Assembly: GCF_030695125.1 (NCBI RefSeq)
Contig: NZ_JAUYTP010000048.1
Coordinates: forward strand, 1-59,908
Direction of reading: 5' to 3'
DNA: 59,908 bases
Origin: Allobosea sp.
GTDB taxonomy: Bacteria; Pseudomonadota; Alphaproteobacteria; Rhizobiales; Beijerinckiaceae
Numbering within the stretch: the stretch's first letter is position 1; each line of letters starts with the position of its first letter. A model generated the notes under the pieces. That model was not told the DNA's origin and ran no database searches. It saw only the letters and a program-made list of their open reading frames with translations. The translations under genes were made by a program, and so were the position numbers. Positions 24,617 to 35,289 of this stretch are shown here, one piece after another.

Positions 24617-26314
24617 ATGTCGATGGATGAAGACGCCTATTTCGCACGACTGCAGGCGTTGCAGCGGACGGCATGGCCCTCGGACGTCCCGCGTCAGCCT
24701 CATTATCCTCTCGGCGAGATCGCGATCAGCGAGCATCTGCGCGAATGGGCGAGGCGCCAGCCGGAGAAGCCCGCCTGCATCTTCTATGGTCGCGAGATCA
24801 CCTACGCCGAGCTTGACGATCTGAGCGACCGCTTCGCTGCGCTTCTCGACGAGGGCGGCGTGCGCCCAAGCGATCGCGTCGCCGTGTTTCTGCCGAACTG
24901 CCCGCAGTTCATGCTGGCCTTCTTCGCCATCCTGAAGCTCGGGGCGGTGCATGTGCCGGTGAACCCGCTCTTCCGGGAAGCCGAACTCGCCTATGAGCTG
25001 AACGACACCGGCGCGCGGGTCATCGTCTGTCTCGACTCGCTGATGCCGTTGCTGCGGCAGGTGCGAGAGCAGACGCCGGTCGAAACCGTCTTCGTGACGA
25101 GCTTCGCCGAGATGCTGCCGGCGGTGCCGAGCCTGCCCTTGCCGAAGGCGCTGCAGCAACCCAGGCTCGCCTGCGACGACGCGATCGACCTGCTGCCGGC
25201 GCTGGCGCGGGTGACGGCGTCCGCACCCGCCATCGCGCCCGATCTCGATGCCATCGCCGCGCTGAATTACACGGGCGGCACGACCGGCATGCCGAAGGGC
25301 TGCATCCACACCCAGCGCGACATGCTCTACACCGCCGGTACCAGCCTCGCGGCGAGCTTCCAGCTGACGCCCGACGACGTGGTCGTCAATTTCGTGCCGA
25401 TCTTCTGGATCGCAGGCGAGGATACCGGGTTGCTCTTCCCGATCGTCGCAGGCGCGACCGTGGTGCTGATGGCGCGCTGGGATGCGGTCGGCTTCATGAC
25501 GGCGGTGGGGCGCTACCAGGCGAGCTTCGCCTACCTGCTCGTCGACAACGCCGTCGAGATTCTGGAGCATCCCCAGGCGGCATCCTTCGACCTGACCACA
25601 TTGCGAAAGGTCCGCGTCTCGTCCTTCGTGAAGAAGTTGAACCCTGATTTTCGGGCCCGCTGGCGGGCTCTGACCGGTGCGGACATGATCGAAGCCGCCT
25701 GGGGTATGACCGAAACCCACACGATGGATACCTTCACCATCGGCATGCAGCAGGAGGATTTCGATCTCTTGTCCCAGCCGGTCTTCGTCGGGCTGCCGGT
25801 GCCGGGCACCGATTTCAAGATCTGCGATTTCGACAGCGGAGCGCTGCTGCCGCTCGGCGAAACCGGCGAAATCTGCATCCGCACGCCGTCGCTCTTCAAG
25901 GGCTACTGGAACAAGCCCGAAGCGACGGCGGAGGCGATCCGCGCCGGCTTCCTGCATACCGGCGACATCGGCGTGATCGATGCGCAGGGCTACCTGCACT
26001 TCCTCGGACGCCGCAAGGAGATGCTCAAGGTCAAGGGGATGAGCGTCTTCCCGGCCGAGATCGAGGCGATGCTCGGCCAGCATTCAGCCATCGCGGGATC
26101 CGGGGTCATCGGGCGCGAGGATACGGAGCGCGGGCAGGTGCCCGTCGCCTTCATCGCGCTGGCTGACGAGGCGCGGCTGGACGAGGCTGCGCTGGCGGCC
26201 TGGTGCCGGGAGCGCATGGCGGCCTACAAGGTTCCCGAGATCAGGATCGTGCAGGCGCTCCCGATGACCGCGACCGGGAAGGTCAAGAAGGAAGAGCTGC
26301 GCGCTTTGCTGTAG
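24617..26314 (+). CDS. AMP-dependent acyl-CoA synthetase/ligase (ANL superfamily)
   Basis: A 565-aa ligase with the complete set of motifs: the P-loop YTGGTTGMPKG near residue 217, AAWGMTETHTMD (A5), the LHTGDIGVID hinge-proximal block, GRRKEMLKVKGMSVFPAEIE, and the C-terminal catalytic lysine in TATGKVKKEEL. It activates an organic acid to its CoA thioester via an acyl-adenylate. GGAG lies 3-6 nt before the ATG. It stands 174 nt after the SDR gene, in the same direction. The substrate is not predictable; by linkage it could be the acid imported by TRAP-3. Confidence 0.93.
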   Translation: MSMDEDAYFARLQALQRTAWPSDVPRQPHYPLGEIAISEHLREWARRQPEKPACIFYGREITYAELDDLSDRFAALLDEGGVRPSDRVAVFLPNCPQFMLAFFAILKLGAVHVPVNPLFREAELAYELNDTGARVIVCLDSLMPLLRQVREQTPVETVFVTSFAEMLPAVPSLPLPKALQQPRLACDDAIDLLPALARVTASAPAIAPDLDAIAALNYTGGTTGMPKGCIHTQRDMLYTAGTSLAASFQLTPDDVVVNFVPIFWIAGEDTGLLFPIVAGATVVLMARWDAVGFMTAVGRYQASFAYLLVDNAVEILEHPQAASFDLTTLRKVRVSSFVKKLNPDFRARWRALTGADMIEAAWGMTETHTMDTFTIGMQQEDFDLLSQPVFVGLPVPGTDFKICDFDSGALLPLGETGEICIRTPSLFKGYWNKPEATAEAIRAGFLHTGDIGVIDAQGYLHFLGRRKEMLKVKGMSVFPAEIEAMLGQHSAIAGSGVIGREDTERGQVPVAFIALADEARLDEAALAAWCRERMAAYKVPEIRIVQALPMTATGKVKKEELRALL

Positions 26315-26509
26315 CGTCCACGCCGGTTTGCCCGACCTGCAGTCAGCAGGTGCCATTCGTAGCGTGGTCCAGACGGCGGGCGCAGCATTCGGCGTTCCTT
26401 CAGCCGGGTGATCGACCTGTCGAGCGCGATGGGATCGTCGCCACCGGCTCGTGTGCCGTCCGGAATCCTGCTACCGCGCTTCTCGGCTCCAGGCTGGGAA
26501 TCTCAAGCG

Positions 26510-27499
26510 ATGCATGACGGCACTCTCTCGATCGGGATCATTGGCGCAGGCATCATGGGCGAGCGGCTGCTGCGCGCCATTCTCGACCAGTCACCCCCGC
26601 TGGTGAAGGTCAGCGGTATCTGGGATCCGGCGCCATCGGCCATGGAGCGCATGGCAGCGACATTCCCGCACGTTCCGCGGTTGGCGGATGCCGCCGCGAT
26701 TATCGCCGCCAGCGATTGCGTCTACATCGCCTCGCCGCCGTCTTCCCATCTCGGTCATGCCCGCGCCGCGATTGCCGCCGGCAAGAGCGTCTTTTGCGAG
26801 AAGCCGCTGGCGGTCGATGTCGCCGAGGCGCGCGCCTTCGTGGCAAAGGCCGGAGACAGGGGGGCCGTCAACTTCCCCTTTGCATCCTCGCCGGCGGTCG
26901 CGACGCTGATGGACTGGATCGCGCAAGGGGCGGTTGGCACGGCATCGCGCGTCACGGTCGAGGTCGCCTTCGCAACCTGGCCACGCTCCTGGCAGGCCGA
27001 TGCCGCGGCCTGGCTGGACGGGCGGCAGCAGGGCGGCTTCACCCGTGAAGTCGTGTCGCATTTCCTCTTCCTGAGCCGTCGGCTGCTGGGCCCGCTGCAC
27101 GGTCTCTCCGCGAACGCGGCTTTCCCCGAGACCGGCGAATCGGAGCGCTCGATCGAAGCGAGGCTGATGGCTGGCGATATCCCGATCGAACTCAAGGGCA
27201 GTGTCGGCACCACTGCGAAGGACGACCACAACATCTGGATGCTGGAAGGCGACAGGGGCGCGGTCCGGCTCTGCGACTGGTCGGTGGCCGAACGCCGCCG
27301 GCCCGATGGCACATGGGAACGCGCGCCCGACGCGCTGTCGCAGGCGGATGCGCGCCCGATCGCACTCAGGCGCCAGATCGAGGGCGTGGTGAGACTCACG
27401 CATGGCGAAGCGCATCATCTCGCCACGCTGGCTGAAGCCTTGAACGTTCAGGAGATCGTCGAGGCCATTCTCGCCAGCGGCGTCACGGCCGCAGGGTGA
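26510..27499 (+). CDS. Gfo/Idh/MocA-family oxidoreductase
   Basis: A 329-aa NAD(P)-dependent dehydrogenase. The Rossmann motif GIIGAGIMGERLL is near residues 9-21, SPPSSHLGHA and CEKPLAVD (the conserved EKP with catalytic-site lysine) follow. The start at 26510 gives MHDGTLSIGIIG directly before the first strand; an upstream in-frame ATG would add 34 unconserved residues. The family acts on sugars, inositols and related polyols. It lies 195 nt after the ligase, same strand. Its link to the TRAP-3 pathway is only positional. Confidence 0.9.
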   Translation: MHDGTLSIGIIGAGIMGERLLRAILDQSPPLVKVSGIWDPAPSAMERMAATFPHVPRLADAAAIIAASDCVYIASPPSSHLGHARAAIAAGKSVFCEKPLAVDVAEARAFVAKAGDRGAVNFPFASSPAVATLMDWIAQGAVGTASRVTVEVAFATWPRSWQADAAAWLDGRQQGGFTREVVSHFLFLSRRLLGPLHGLSANAAFPETGESERSIEARLMAGDIPIELKGSVGTTAKDDHNIWMLEGDRGAVRLCDWSVAERRRPDGTWERAPDALSQADARPIALRRQIEGVVRLTHGEAHHLATLAEALNVQEIVEAILASGVTAAG

Positions 27500-27693
27500 C
27501 CGAAGCATCATCATGGAGCCTTGCCGCAGCGCGGCTCGGCATGGCCTCGCAACGCAGCTCCGAACACGCAGCGGAGGGCTGCTCTCTGGGTTGATGAACC
27601 GACATCCATCCTGACGCGACCACTGGAGGATCGCCGCACGCGCCCGCCTGTCACGACCGTGTCAGCCGCGCTGTTACATAAGGGACCGCGAAG

Positions 27694-28332
27694 ATGCTCG
27701 AGCTCGGGGATACTCCTCGCATGTCCATGATCTTCAGCCTGCCATCCGCCCCGCCGCTCGATGCCCGTCCCTGCCCGTCCCCTGGGCGGGATAGCGGCCG
27801 CGGCGCCAAGCCGCTCTTCATCATCGACGCCGATCTGCGCGTCCATTTCAGCAACCAGGGCGCCGCCGCCCTGGCGCGCGACGGGTTCGGCGGCGGCAGT
27901 GGCCGCCTCGTCAGTGCCGACAAGCTCTTCGCGGCCAAGCTCCAGACCTGGCTGAAGCGACGCGGCGCGGGGGCAGCCCCGGCCGAGATCCGCATGCCGC
28001 TGTCGATGCGCTGCGGCCGCCAGGTCGTTGTCGATGCGGTCCATATCGGCGGCGGCGGCATGGACCTCTTCGTGCTGACGATCGACGATCCCCAGCGCGC
28101 GATCGACGGCAAGGTCGACGAGGTCGCCGAGGCCTGCGGACTGACGCCGACGGAAGCGCGGATGCTCGGCCTGATCGTCAAGGGCCTCGACACGGTCGTT
28201 GCGGCCAAGAAGCTCGGCATCGCCCGCACCACGGCGCGCACCCATCTGCAGCGGCTCTTCGCCAAGACCGGCACGGCCCGCCAGAGCGAACTCGTCCGCT
28301 ATGTTGCGACCTTCGTCGAGGAGGCCGCCTGA
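27694..28332 (+). CDS. LuxR-family (HTH) transcriptional regulator
   Basis: A 212-aa protein with a C-terminal GerE/LuxR helix-turn-helix (about residues 147-210: ACGLTPTEARMLGLIVKGLD, then AKKLGIARTTARTHLQRLF). The N-terminal 100 residues contain a PAS-like stretch (PLFIIDADLRVHFSNQGAAAL). There is no receiver domain. ATG at 27694 is chosen because AGGGA lies about 8 nt before it; ATG at 27721 is an alternative. It ends 4 nt before the convergent end of pxpC. Target genes are unknown. Confidence 0.85.
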   Translation: MLELGDTPRMSMIFSLPSAPPLDARPCPSPGRDSGRGAKPLFIIDADLRVHFSNQGAAALARDGFGGGSGRLVSADKLFAAKLQTWLKRRGAGAAPAEIRMPLSMRCGRQVVVDAVHIGGGGMDLFVLTIDDPQRAIDGKVDEVAEACGLTPTEARMLGLIVKGLDTVVAAKKLGIARTTARTHLQRLFAKTGTARQSELVRYVATFVEEAA

Positions 28333-28336
28333 GCCC

Positions 28337-29374
28337 TCAGCGCGGATGCTGCGCGTCGACCCAGCCATCGACGAGATTGAGCCCGAGCAGGAATTCCGGG
28401 CTGAACCGGTCGCGGACCAGCGGCGCGATGGGGATCGGTGCCTCGAGGAAGGCGCGTTCCGCCGCCAGCGCCTCAACCGCTTCGGCATGCGAGACGGCCT
28501 GAAAGCTGAAGACCGTTCCGGGCCTCGCCTGCGCGAGACGGCCGAGATCGACGCCGATCACGGTTGCGATCTTCGGATAGCCGCCGGTCGATTGCCGGTC
28601 TGCCATCAGGATGATCGGCTGGCCCTCGCCGGGAACCTGGATCGCCCCCATGGCGACACCGTCGGAGGGGATGTTGAAGCCGAGCCGGTGGTGCAGCCTC
28701 GGCCCTTCGAGAAAACACGCCATCCGGTCGCCGCGTTCCGACACCCGCCAGGGCCCGGCGAGGAAGGCCGCGATCTGGTCGTCGGTGAAGTAATCCTGCT
28801 GCGGCCCGAGCAGCACGCGGATGACCGCGGGGGGCCGGTCGAGCAGGGGGGCGACGATCTCGCCGGTCGCAATCTCCGCCGCCGCCAACACGCCGCCCGC
28901 TGCCGCACCGACGGGCAACCGGTCGGCCGCCTGCAGCATGCGTCCTGACAGACCGCCCATTCCGGTGCGCAGATGCGTCGCGGCTGACCCCAGCACCGGC
29001 GGCAGGTCGATCCCACCCGCGACCGCCAGATAGCACCAGACCCCGGCTGGGCCCGGACGCAGCTTCAGCGACGCACCGGGCTCGAGCCTGATGACGCAGG
29101 CTGCCGGGAGCGCCTGCCCATCCAGCGAGACATGGAACCCGCCGCCCGCGACGGCGATCGCGAGCGGGCCGTCCTCGGCCGAAACGGAGATCCCGCCCAA
29201 TGAAACCTCGATGGCGGTGGCGCCGGGCGCGTTGCCGAGCGCGCGATTGGCGAGCGCATGGGCGAGCGGGTCCATCGGCCCGGCGACGGTCACGCCATAG
29301 CGAAGATAGCCATGTCGCCCGCCATCCTGGATGGTGACGCCGGGCCCGGCCGACAGGATGTGCAGGCCCGTCAT
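28337..29374 (-). CDS. pxpC: 5-oxoprolinase subunit C (PxpC/KipA family)
   Basis: A 345-aa carboxyltransferase-like protein of the KipA/YbgK family. It begins GLHILSAGPGVTIQDGGRHG, the family N-terminus, and contains VLLGPQQDYFTDDQI and NIPSDGVAMGAIQVPGEGQP. With PxpA and PxpB it forms the prokaryotic ATP-dependent 5-oxoprolinase that converts pyroglutamate to glutamate. It overlaps pxpB by 4 nt and ends the pxpABC operon. Some clusters use the same modules on related lactams, so the true substrate could differ. Confidence 0.93.
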   Translation of the reverse strand: MTGLHILSAGPGVTIQDGGRHGYLRYGVTVAGPMDPLAHALANRALGNAPGATAIEVSLGGISVSAEDGPLAIAVAGGGFHVSLDGQALPAACVIRLEPGASLKLRPGPAGVWCYLAVAGGIDLPPVLGSAATHLRTGMGGLSGRMLQAADRLPVGAAAGGVLAAAEIATGEIVAPLLDRPPAVIRVLLGPQQDYFTDDQIAAFLAGPWRVSERGDRMACFLEGPRLHHRLGFNIPSDGVAMGAIQVPGEGQPIILMADRQSTGGYPKIATVIGVDLGRLAQARPGTVFSFQAVSHAEAVEALAAERAFLEAPIPIAPLVRDRFSPEFLLGLNLVDGWVDAQHPR

Positions 29375-30105
29375 GACGCTGTCCGCCGGGCGACGATCTC
29401 GCCGCCCTCCGCCCGCGCCTCGAGCCGCGCGAAGGTTTCCGCGTCGATGGCCTCGAAACGCAAGCCGTCGCCGGGCTCGAACAGGAAGGCGTTGGTGCGT
29501 TCGGGGGCATAAAGCCGCTCCGGCGTGCGGCCGACGACATACCAGCCTGTCGGCATCGAAAAGCTCGCAATCGCGCTCAGTCCCCCGCCGACGAGCACGG
29601 CCTTGCTGTCATGGGGCGGGCGTGGGCGGGCGCGGCGCGAGATCGCGATCGTCTCCGGCAGGCCGCCGAGATAGGTGAAGCCCGGCGAGAACCCGTACAT
29701 GTAGACGCGGTAGCGCGCGCCGGCATGGATGGCCGCGGCCTGCGCCGCGCTGAGGCCCATCAGCCCGGCCATCTCGGCGAGGTCCTCGCCATGGGGGAGA
29801 TCGTAGCAGCAGGGCAGCGTCCAGAGCGCGGACTGGCGGCAGGGTGTCGGGGTCGTCGTCAGCCTGGCCTCGACCAGCGCAACCAGCCGGGCGCGATCGA
29901 GCCGCAGCGGGTCGTAATGGATCATCAACGAGCGATAGGTCGGCACCAGCTCGCGCAAGCCGTCCGGCGGATCCGCCGCCAGAGCCGCATCGAGCGCCAG
30001 CACCCGGTCGCTGATGGCGGGATCGACGCTGCGCCCGAACTCGACGACGAGCGCGGATTCCCCAGCATCGAGAAAGACGGGGCCGGCGCAGACAGGCTGG
30101 TTCAT
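29371..30105 (-). CDS. pxpB: 5-oxoprolinase subunit B (PxpB/KipI family)
   Basis: A 244-aa KipI-family protein. The start at 30105 gives [21 protein letters not shown]; the frame is open further upstream, but only through pxpA. Family motifs are [30 protein letters not shown] and [11 protein letters not shown] near the C-terminus. It is coupled to pxpA and pxpC by 4-nt overlaps on both sides, consistent with a stoichiometric complex. Confidence 0.93.
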   Translation of the reverse strand: MNQPVCAGPVFLDAGESALVVEFGRSVDPAISDRVLALDAALAADPPDGLRELVPTYRSLMIHYDPLRLDRARLVALVEARLTTTPTPCRQSALWTLPCCYDLPHGEDLAEMAGLMGLSAAQAAAIHAGARYRVYMYGFSPGFTYLGGLPETIAISRRARPRPPHDSKAVLVGGGLSAIASFSMPTGWYVVGRTPERLYAPERTNAFLFEPGDGLRFEAIDAETFARLEARAEGGEIVARRTAS

Positions 30106-30860
30106 GTGAAGGCGGAAAGCCCGATGCCGGCCTCCTCCAGCGCGGCCCGAACCCGCCGCGCGGTCGCCACCGCATGGCTCGAATCGCCATGCACGCAGAT
30201 CGAGCGGATCGGCGTCGGCAGCCGCCGCCCCGACAGCGTGATCAGCGCGCCCTCGCTCACCATCGCAACGACGCGATCGGCGGCTTCCTGCGCGTCCGTG
30301 ATCATCGCGCCCGGCAGATGGCGTGCGACCAACTGCCCGTCTTCGGTGTAGCCGCGATCGGCGAAGATCTCCTGATGTACGGTCAGGCCTGCCGCTTCGC
30401 CGGCCGCGACCTGCGCGGTCAGCGCGGTTGCCAGCAGCGACAGCGCGGGGTCGACCGCCTTGATCGCGCGCACGATCGCGTCGGCCACCGGGCGCTCCTC
30501 GCAGGAGATATTGCCGAGCGCACCATGGGGTTTGACATAGGTGATGCGGTGGCCGGCATAGGCCGCGAGCGCAGCCGCCGCCCCGATCTGATACGCGACG
30601 AGGCGCTCGATTTCGCCGATCGAGAACGGAATCCGCCGGCGGCCGAAGCCCCAGAGGTCGGGAAAGCCGGGATGGGCGCCGACCGCGACTCCGCGCTCGC
30701 GCGCCACCGTGAAGGCGTGAGCCATGATCTCGGGGTCGCCGGCATGCAGGCCGCAGGCGACATTGGCCGAGGTCACGATCGACAGCATCGCCTCGTCGTC
30801 GCCGCAACGATAGGCGCCGAAGCCCTCGGCCAGATCCGAGTTGAGATCGATCGTCTTCAT
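30102..30860 (-). CDS. pxpA: 5-oxoprolinase subunit A (PxpA, LamB/YcsF family)
   Basis: A 252-aa LamB/YcsF-family protein. Diagnostic segments are [20 protein letters not shown] at the start, [24 protein letters not shown] and YVKPHGAL; the conserved Asp and His residues form the metal/ATP-dependent active site. It is the first gene of the operon. The 216-nt gap upstream separates it from the divergent chemotaxis receptor gene, so both share this control region. Confidence 0.95.
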   Translation of the reverse strand: MKTIDLNSDLAEGFGAYRCGDDEAMLSIVTSANVACGLHAGDPEIMAHAFTVARERGVAVGAHPGFPDLWGFGRRRIPFSIGEIERLVAYQIGAAAALAAYAGHRITYVKPHGALGNISCEERPVADAIVRAIKAVDPALSLLATALTAQVAAGEAAGLTVHQEIFADRGYTEDGQLVARHLPGAMITDAQEAADRVVAMVSEGALITLSGRRLPTPIRSICVHGDSSHAVATARRVRAALEEAGIGLSAFT

Positions 30861-31076
30861 CGGCGGTATCCGTTCGGTCGGGGCGGGCGGCAGCGGCCCG
30901 TCTGCGTGCCGAGTTTACGCCAGATATCCCCCTCTGAGAAAGCGTCCGGATCGAAAGCCGATCAAGGAAAAATTGTGATCACAGTCGCGCGATTCGAGGG
31001 TTCCCTTAGGTCAACCTTAACGGATCGCGAGCGAAAAAAGGATGCGCGTAATCAATGGCCTAGGGACACTGCTATA

Positions 31077-33770
31077 ATGACATCGCTGGCTAACCGGATC
31101 ACCTCGCTCACCGTCGGCGCGAAGATTGCCGTGATCATGGCGCTCATGCTGTTGCCGATCGGCCATCTCACGCTGCTGTTCGTGCAGCAGGTGAAGAAGG
31201 ATATCGCGTTTTCCTCGCTGGAGGTGACCGGCGCCAAGCTGCTGGGCGATGTCTGGGGCGCCGTGGCGACGGCGACCTCACCCGCAGCCTCGCCTGATCG
31301 TCTCGCGGCGGCCGCCCAGTCGGTCACGGCCAGGCAGCCGGCAGCGGACGCTCTGAACGCGGGCGAGCCCATGAGGGCCTTTGCCAGCGCCCTCGCGGAG
31401 GGGCGAGACAAAAACCAGATCTGGGACGCCGGCCAGGCCGCGATCCAGCGCATCGCCGACGCCTCGAACCTGACGCTCGATCCCGATGTCGATTCCTATT
31501 ACACCATGGATGTGGTGACGGTTCGCCTGCCCGAACTGGTCATCGCCCGCGCGGCGCTTCAGGCCGCGATTCAGCCTGCGCTGGCGACAGCCGGAAAGCT
31601 GCCGCCGCCTCAGCTGGACGCTTTGATCCAGGCGGCGACGCGCTACAGCATCGCGCTGGCGTCAGCCCAATCCTCGCTGGCGTCCGCTGTCGCCGGGAAT
31701 ACCGATGGCAGCCTCGCCGCCGCCATCGCAGGCGCGCGCGGCGCTTTCGACACCGCGGCGGCGCTGGTCGGCAAGCAGGCCGCGACCTTGCGTGAGGGTT
31801 ATGCGCTCGACCGCCCCGTTTCGTTGACGCGGACGGAGGTCGATGCGGCCGCTGCCGGCCTTTCGACGGCTGCCGATGCCCTCTGGCGCAGCGCTCAGCC
31901 GCAGCTGATCCGGCTCATCCAGACCCGGATCGATGGCTTCGAACATCGCGCGACGCGTGATCTGGCGATCGCGGGCTTTGCCGCCCTGGTCGCTCTGGCC
32001 TTTGCGTTCGTCTTCATCCGGTCGATCCGCAATCCGCTCGCCGATCTGGTCGCGACGCTGCGCCGTCACGAGGCGAATGACTACAGCCAGCCGGTCGCGC
32101 ATGGAGAACTGCGCAACGAGATCGGCGCGATCGCACGCGCCATCGATCATGGGCGCCTCGAGGCGGGCCGCAGCGCCTTGACGGTCTCGGCGATGAACCA
32201 GTCGCCGACCATGCTGATGATCACCGATCCCGAGGAGAAGATCACCTTCATCAGCGCGTCGCTGCTGCGGATGCTGCAGCAGCTCGAGCCGAGCTTTCGC
32301 CAGGCCTCACCCGATTTCAGGGTCGCAGGCATGCTCGGCCAGCACATCGATTGCTACCGCGCGAACGCCAATCTCAAGCGCCAGCTCATCCTCGACAACG
32401 GCCAGGTCCGCAAGGTCCGGTATGACGTCGCCGACGAGGCGATCATGGTCGACATGGCCTATATCCACGATGCCGATGGCCGTACGATCGGCCATACGCT
32501 GATCTGGCGCAACGTCACTGCGGATCTGCGCAACGAGGCCGAGGTGGCCGCCGTGGTTGATGCCGCACGGCAGGGCGATTTCTCGGCGAGGCTGTCTGTG
32601 GACGACAAGGACGGCTTCGTCCGCGACATCGCCATCGGCTTGAATCAGGTCTCGACCGTGGTCGAGCAATCGACCACCGATTTCGCGCAGGCGATGCAGG
32701 CCGTGGCCTCCGCCGACCTGACGCGTTCGGTCACCGGTGAGTATCACGGCGTCTTCGCGACCCTGAAGGACGCCATCAACGAGACGGTCGAGCGGCTGTC
32801 ATCGACGGTGAAAACGATCCAGCTGACCTCGGTCGATGTCGGTCTCGCCGCCCGCGAGATCAACACCGGCGCCGACGATCTGTCGAAGCGCACGGAGGAG
32901 CAGGCGTCTTCGCTCGAGGAAACCGCCGCCACGACCGAGCAGCTCGCAGCCTCCGTCAAGGCCTCGGCCCAGGCCTCCCGCCAGGCTGCGGCCGTCGCCA
33001 ACGAGGCGATGCAGGCCGCCCAGACCGGCGGCGCGATCGCCGGCCAGGCCGTCGACGCCATGGCCCGGATCGAGAGCGCCTCGACCAAGATCTCCGATAT
33101 CATCCGCGTCATCGACGACATCGCCTTCCAGACCAACCTGCTGGCCTTGAACGCGGCGGTGGAAGCGGCCCGCGCTGGCGACGCCGGCAAGGGCTTCGCC
33201 GTCGTCGCCTCCGAGGTGCGAACGCTGGCGCAGCGCTCGAGCTCCGCGGCCAAGGACATTTCGGCGCTGATTTCGTCCTCCAACACTGAGGTCGTGCAGG
33301 GCGTGAAACTGGTCCGCCAGGCCGGTGAGCAGCTCAGCCAGATCCTGACCTCGTCGCAGAAGGTCGCCGCCACCATCGCCGACATCTCGGCGGCCTCGGG
33401 CGAACAGGCCAATGGCATCGACGAGATGAGCCAGGCGGTCGCGCATCTCGACGAGATGACGCAGCAGAACGCGGCGCTCTCCGAGCAGAGCGCTGCCTCA
33501 GCCGCCTCGCTGTCCTCGCGCATCGCCCAGCTCAACGATCTCGTCGCCGCCTTCAAGACCGGGTCGGACGGTGGCCATGCGGCCAGCTATGCCGCGCCGC
33601 GCGTTGCCGCGACCGAGCCCGCGCGCCTGCGCCAGCTCGCGCAGGCGGCCTTCACCCACAAGGCTCCCGCGCCGCGGACTGCAGCCCCGGCACCACGCCC
33701 GGCACCCGCTGCACCCGCCAGGAAGGTCGCCAACAGCCGTGCCGGCGACAGCGGCTGGGAAGAGTTCTGA
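31077..33770 (+). CDS. Methyl-accepting chemotaxis protein with PAS domain
   Basis: An 897-aa receptor. The first membrane helix is about residues 13-36 and the second about 296-316, enclosing a 260-residue periplasmic sensor with helical character. Then come HAMP, a PAS-like region (about 370-490, with [15 protein letters not shown]), a second HAMP-like region, and the signalling hairpin with [20 protein letters not shown] at about 682-701. The C-terminus GWEEF is an xWxxF pentapeptide that tethers CheR. The ATG at 31077 is the last plausible Met before the first helix; its Shine-Dalgarno sequence is weak. It is divergent from pxpABC. Confidence 0.92.
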   Translation: MTSLANRITSLTVGAKIAVIMALMLLPIGHLTLLFVQQVKKDIAFSSLEVTGAKLLGDVWGAVATATSPAASPDRLAAAAQSVTARQPAADALNAGEPMRAFASALAEGRDKNQIWDAGQAAIQRIADASNLTLDPDVDSYYTMDVVTVRLPELVIARAALQAAIQPALATAGKLPPPQLDALIQAATRYSIALASAQSSLASAVAGNTDGSLAAAIAGARGAFDTAAALVGKQAATLREGYALDRPVSLTRTEVDAAAAGLSTAADALWRSAQPQLIRLIQTRIDGFEHRATRDLAIAGFAALVALAFAFVFIRSIRNPLADLVATLRRHEANDYSQPVAHGELRNEIGAIARAIDHGRLEAGRSALTVSAMNQSPTMLMITDPEEKITFISASLLRMLQQLEPSFRQASPDFRVAGMLGQHIDCYRANANLKRQLILDNGQVRKVRYDVADEAIMVDMAYIHDADGRTIGHTLIWRNVTADLRNEAEVAAVVDAARQGDFSARLSVDDKDGFVRDIAIGLNQVSTVVEQSTTDFAQAMQAVASADLTRSVTGEYHGVFATLKDAINETVERLSSTVKTIQLTSVDVGLAAREINTGADDLSKRTEEQASSLEETAATTEQLAASVKASAQASRQAAAVANEAMQAAQTGGAIAGQAVDAMARIESASTKISDIIRVIDDIAFQTNLLALNAAVEAARAGDAGKGFAVVASEVRTLAQRSSSAAKDISALISSSNTEVVQGVKLVRQAGEQLSQILTSSQKVAATIADISAASGEQANGIDEMSQAVAHLDEMTQQNAALSEQSAASAASLSSRIAQLNDLVAAFKTGSDGGHAASYAAPRVAATEPARLRQLAQAAFTHKAPAPRTAAPAPRPAPAAPARKVANSRAGDSGWEEF

Positions 33771-33978
33771 GCCGGGACATCGTCGCGCGGGTCACCTCCG
33801 CTTCAGCGTGAGGCCGCCGCCGCTCGCCAGGCATCGGCGCCACGGCGCCTGCACCTGGCCGTCATGGCCCTTTTCACGCCCCTGTCATCGGCCGTTCATG
33901 TGGACGACAGGCGCCGATCAGAACCGATCTCCAGTTTCCCGTCAGGCCCGAAACGCGGTCGCAACTGGAGATTGGAAC

Positions 33979-34545
33979 ATGTCAACGCGCACGGTGAAGA
34001 GCCTTCTCGCAAGTGGTGCTCTCGTTGTCTCGCTCGGTGTCGGCTCGGCCTCGGCGTTCGAGCGCTACAACAGCACGATCAGCGAGGCCGAGGTTCTGGT
34101 GGCCCAGAAGAACTGGGGCGATGCTGTCGTCGCCATCTCCCAGGAGAACGACACAAAGGGCTTCGCCGCCGCGAAAGCCGCAGCCGAGGGCGCGCTCGAC
34201 GGGGCTTACGGCTATAATCTCGGCCCGGTCCTGTTCAAGCCGACCCTGACCAAGAGCCCGCAGACCTTCCGGACGACGCGCGAAGGCGCGCTGGCCTATT
34301 TCGTCGGCGGCAATCCCAAGTTTCCCAATGACACCGGCTTCGCGCTGAAGGGCTGGCGCAAGGTCGAGGTTCAGAACGCGGCGATCCAGCTCAACGGGGC
34401 GACGGCGACGACGCTCGGCAATGTCTCCTTCACCGACAAGGACGGCAAGGTCACCACCGTCGACAAGTCCTGGACCTTCCGCAAGGACGACCGCGGCGTA
34501 ATCCGCATCGTCCAGCACCACTCCTCGCTGCCCTTCGGCAACTGA
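33979..34545 (+). CDS. Small secreted protein of unknown function
   Basis: A 188-aa protein with a clear Sec signal peptide (KSLLASGALVVSLGVGSASA, cleavage near residue 26), so mature periplasmic. GGAG lies 10 nt before the ATG. The mature part (for example ERYNSTISEAEVLVAQKNWG and VDKSWTFRKDDRGVIRIVQH) is compatible with an NTF2-like fold (SnoaL-type). Homologues in related bacteria are sometimes annotated phosphoribosyl-AMP cyclohydrolase, which the sequence does not support. It stands alone between the chemotaxis receptor and a convergent two-component system. Confidence 0.8.
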   Translation: MSTRTVKSLLASGALVVSLGVGSASAFERYNSTISEAEVLVAQKNWGDAVVAISQENDTKGFAAAKAAAEGALDGAYGYNLGPVLFKPTLTKSPQTFRTTREGALAYFVGGNPKFPNDTGFALKGWRKVEVQNAAIQLNGATATTLGNVSFTDKDGKVTTVDKSWTFRKDDRGVIRIVQHHSSLPFGN

Positions 34546-34587
34546 GCCGACGCGCGCGGATACAACGGCAGGATCCGGATGGCGCCC

Positions 34588-35289
34588 TCAGGGCTCCATC
34601 CGGTAGCCGAGTCCGCGCAAGGTGGTGATCGCGGAGGGCTGGCCGTCCGGGTCGATCTTGCTGCGCAGGCGGCGGACATAGACATCGACCACATTGGTCA
34701 GGGGGTCTTCGTCGACCCCCCAGACATTGGCGAGAATGCGCTCCCGGCTCAGGACACGGCCGGGCGCCGACATGAACAGCTCCAGCAGCGCCAGTTCGCG
34801 CGCCGTCATGGAGAGCTCGGTCCCGGCCCGTGTGACGCGCATGGTGGAGCGGTCGAGTTCGAGCGTGCCCACGACGAGGCTGCGGCTGGCGACGGGCCGG
34901 ACATCGCGCGAGCGCCGCATCAGCGCCTCGATGCGCGCGAGCAGCTCTTCAAAGGCGAAGGGTTTCACCAGATAATCGTCGGCGCCCATGCGCAGCCCGG
35001 AAATGCGGTCCTCAACGGCCCCGAGCGCGGTCAGCATGATGATCGGCGTCGCGATGCCGCTCGCCCGCAGCGTCTGGCAGACCTCGATGCCGTTGATCAC
35101 CGGCAGCATCAGATCGAGCAGGATGACGCCGGGCTGCTCCGTCTCGCGCCAGGCGGCGGCCAGTTCCCGCGCCAGTGCGATTCCGGCCGGTCCGTCGCGC
35201 GCGACGCGGACACGGTAGCCTTCGGCCCGCAGGCCGCGCTCGAGAAAGTCCGCCACCCGCGGATCGTCCTCGACGATCAGGATGTTCAT
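34588..35289 (-). CDS. OmpR/PhoB-family response regulator
   Basis: A 233-aa regulator. The receiver domain spans residues 1-120 with the acidic pair E7-D8-D9, phospho-acceptor D59 in LLDLMLP and K109 in VKPF. The winged-helix output domain is about residues 135-232 (ELALLELFMSAPGRVLSRERI; DVYVRRLRSKID). It is overlapped by the downstream histidine kinase start (4 nt), and the pair is one operon with the kinase... transcribed first from 36917. The regulon is unknown. Confidence 0.95.
   Translation of the reverse strand: MNILIVEDDPRVADFLERGLRAEGYRVRVARDGPAGIALARELAAAWRETEQPGVILLDLMLPVINGIEVCQTLRASGIATPIIMLTALGAVEDRISGLRMGADDYLVKPFAFEELLARIEALMRRSRDVRPVASRSLVVGTLELDRSTMRVTRAGTELSMTARELALLELFMSAPGRVLSRERILANVWGVDEDPLTNVVDVYVRRLRSKIDPDGQPSAITTLRGLGYRMEP

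Noticed and set aside
24575..26083. Long open frame on the minus strand opposite the acyl-CoA ligase gene (502 codons)
   Set aside because: It is a shadow of a GC-rich gene: Arg/His/Gly/Asp-rich translation with no domain, while the plus strand has every ANL motif.
27694..28332. LuxR-type regulator as an acyl-homoserine-lactone receptor
   Set aside because: The N-terminal part looks PAS-like, not like an autoinducer-binding domain, and no LuxI gene is nearby.
31071..31080. TATAAT overlapping the start codon of the chemotaxis receptor gene as a promoter -10 box
   Set aside because: It coincides with the ATG, no -35 element is convincing, and alphaproteobacterial promoters rarely use it in this position.
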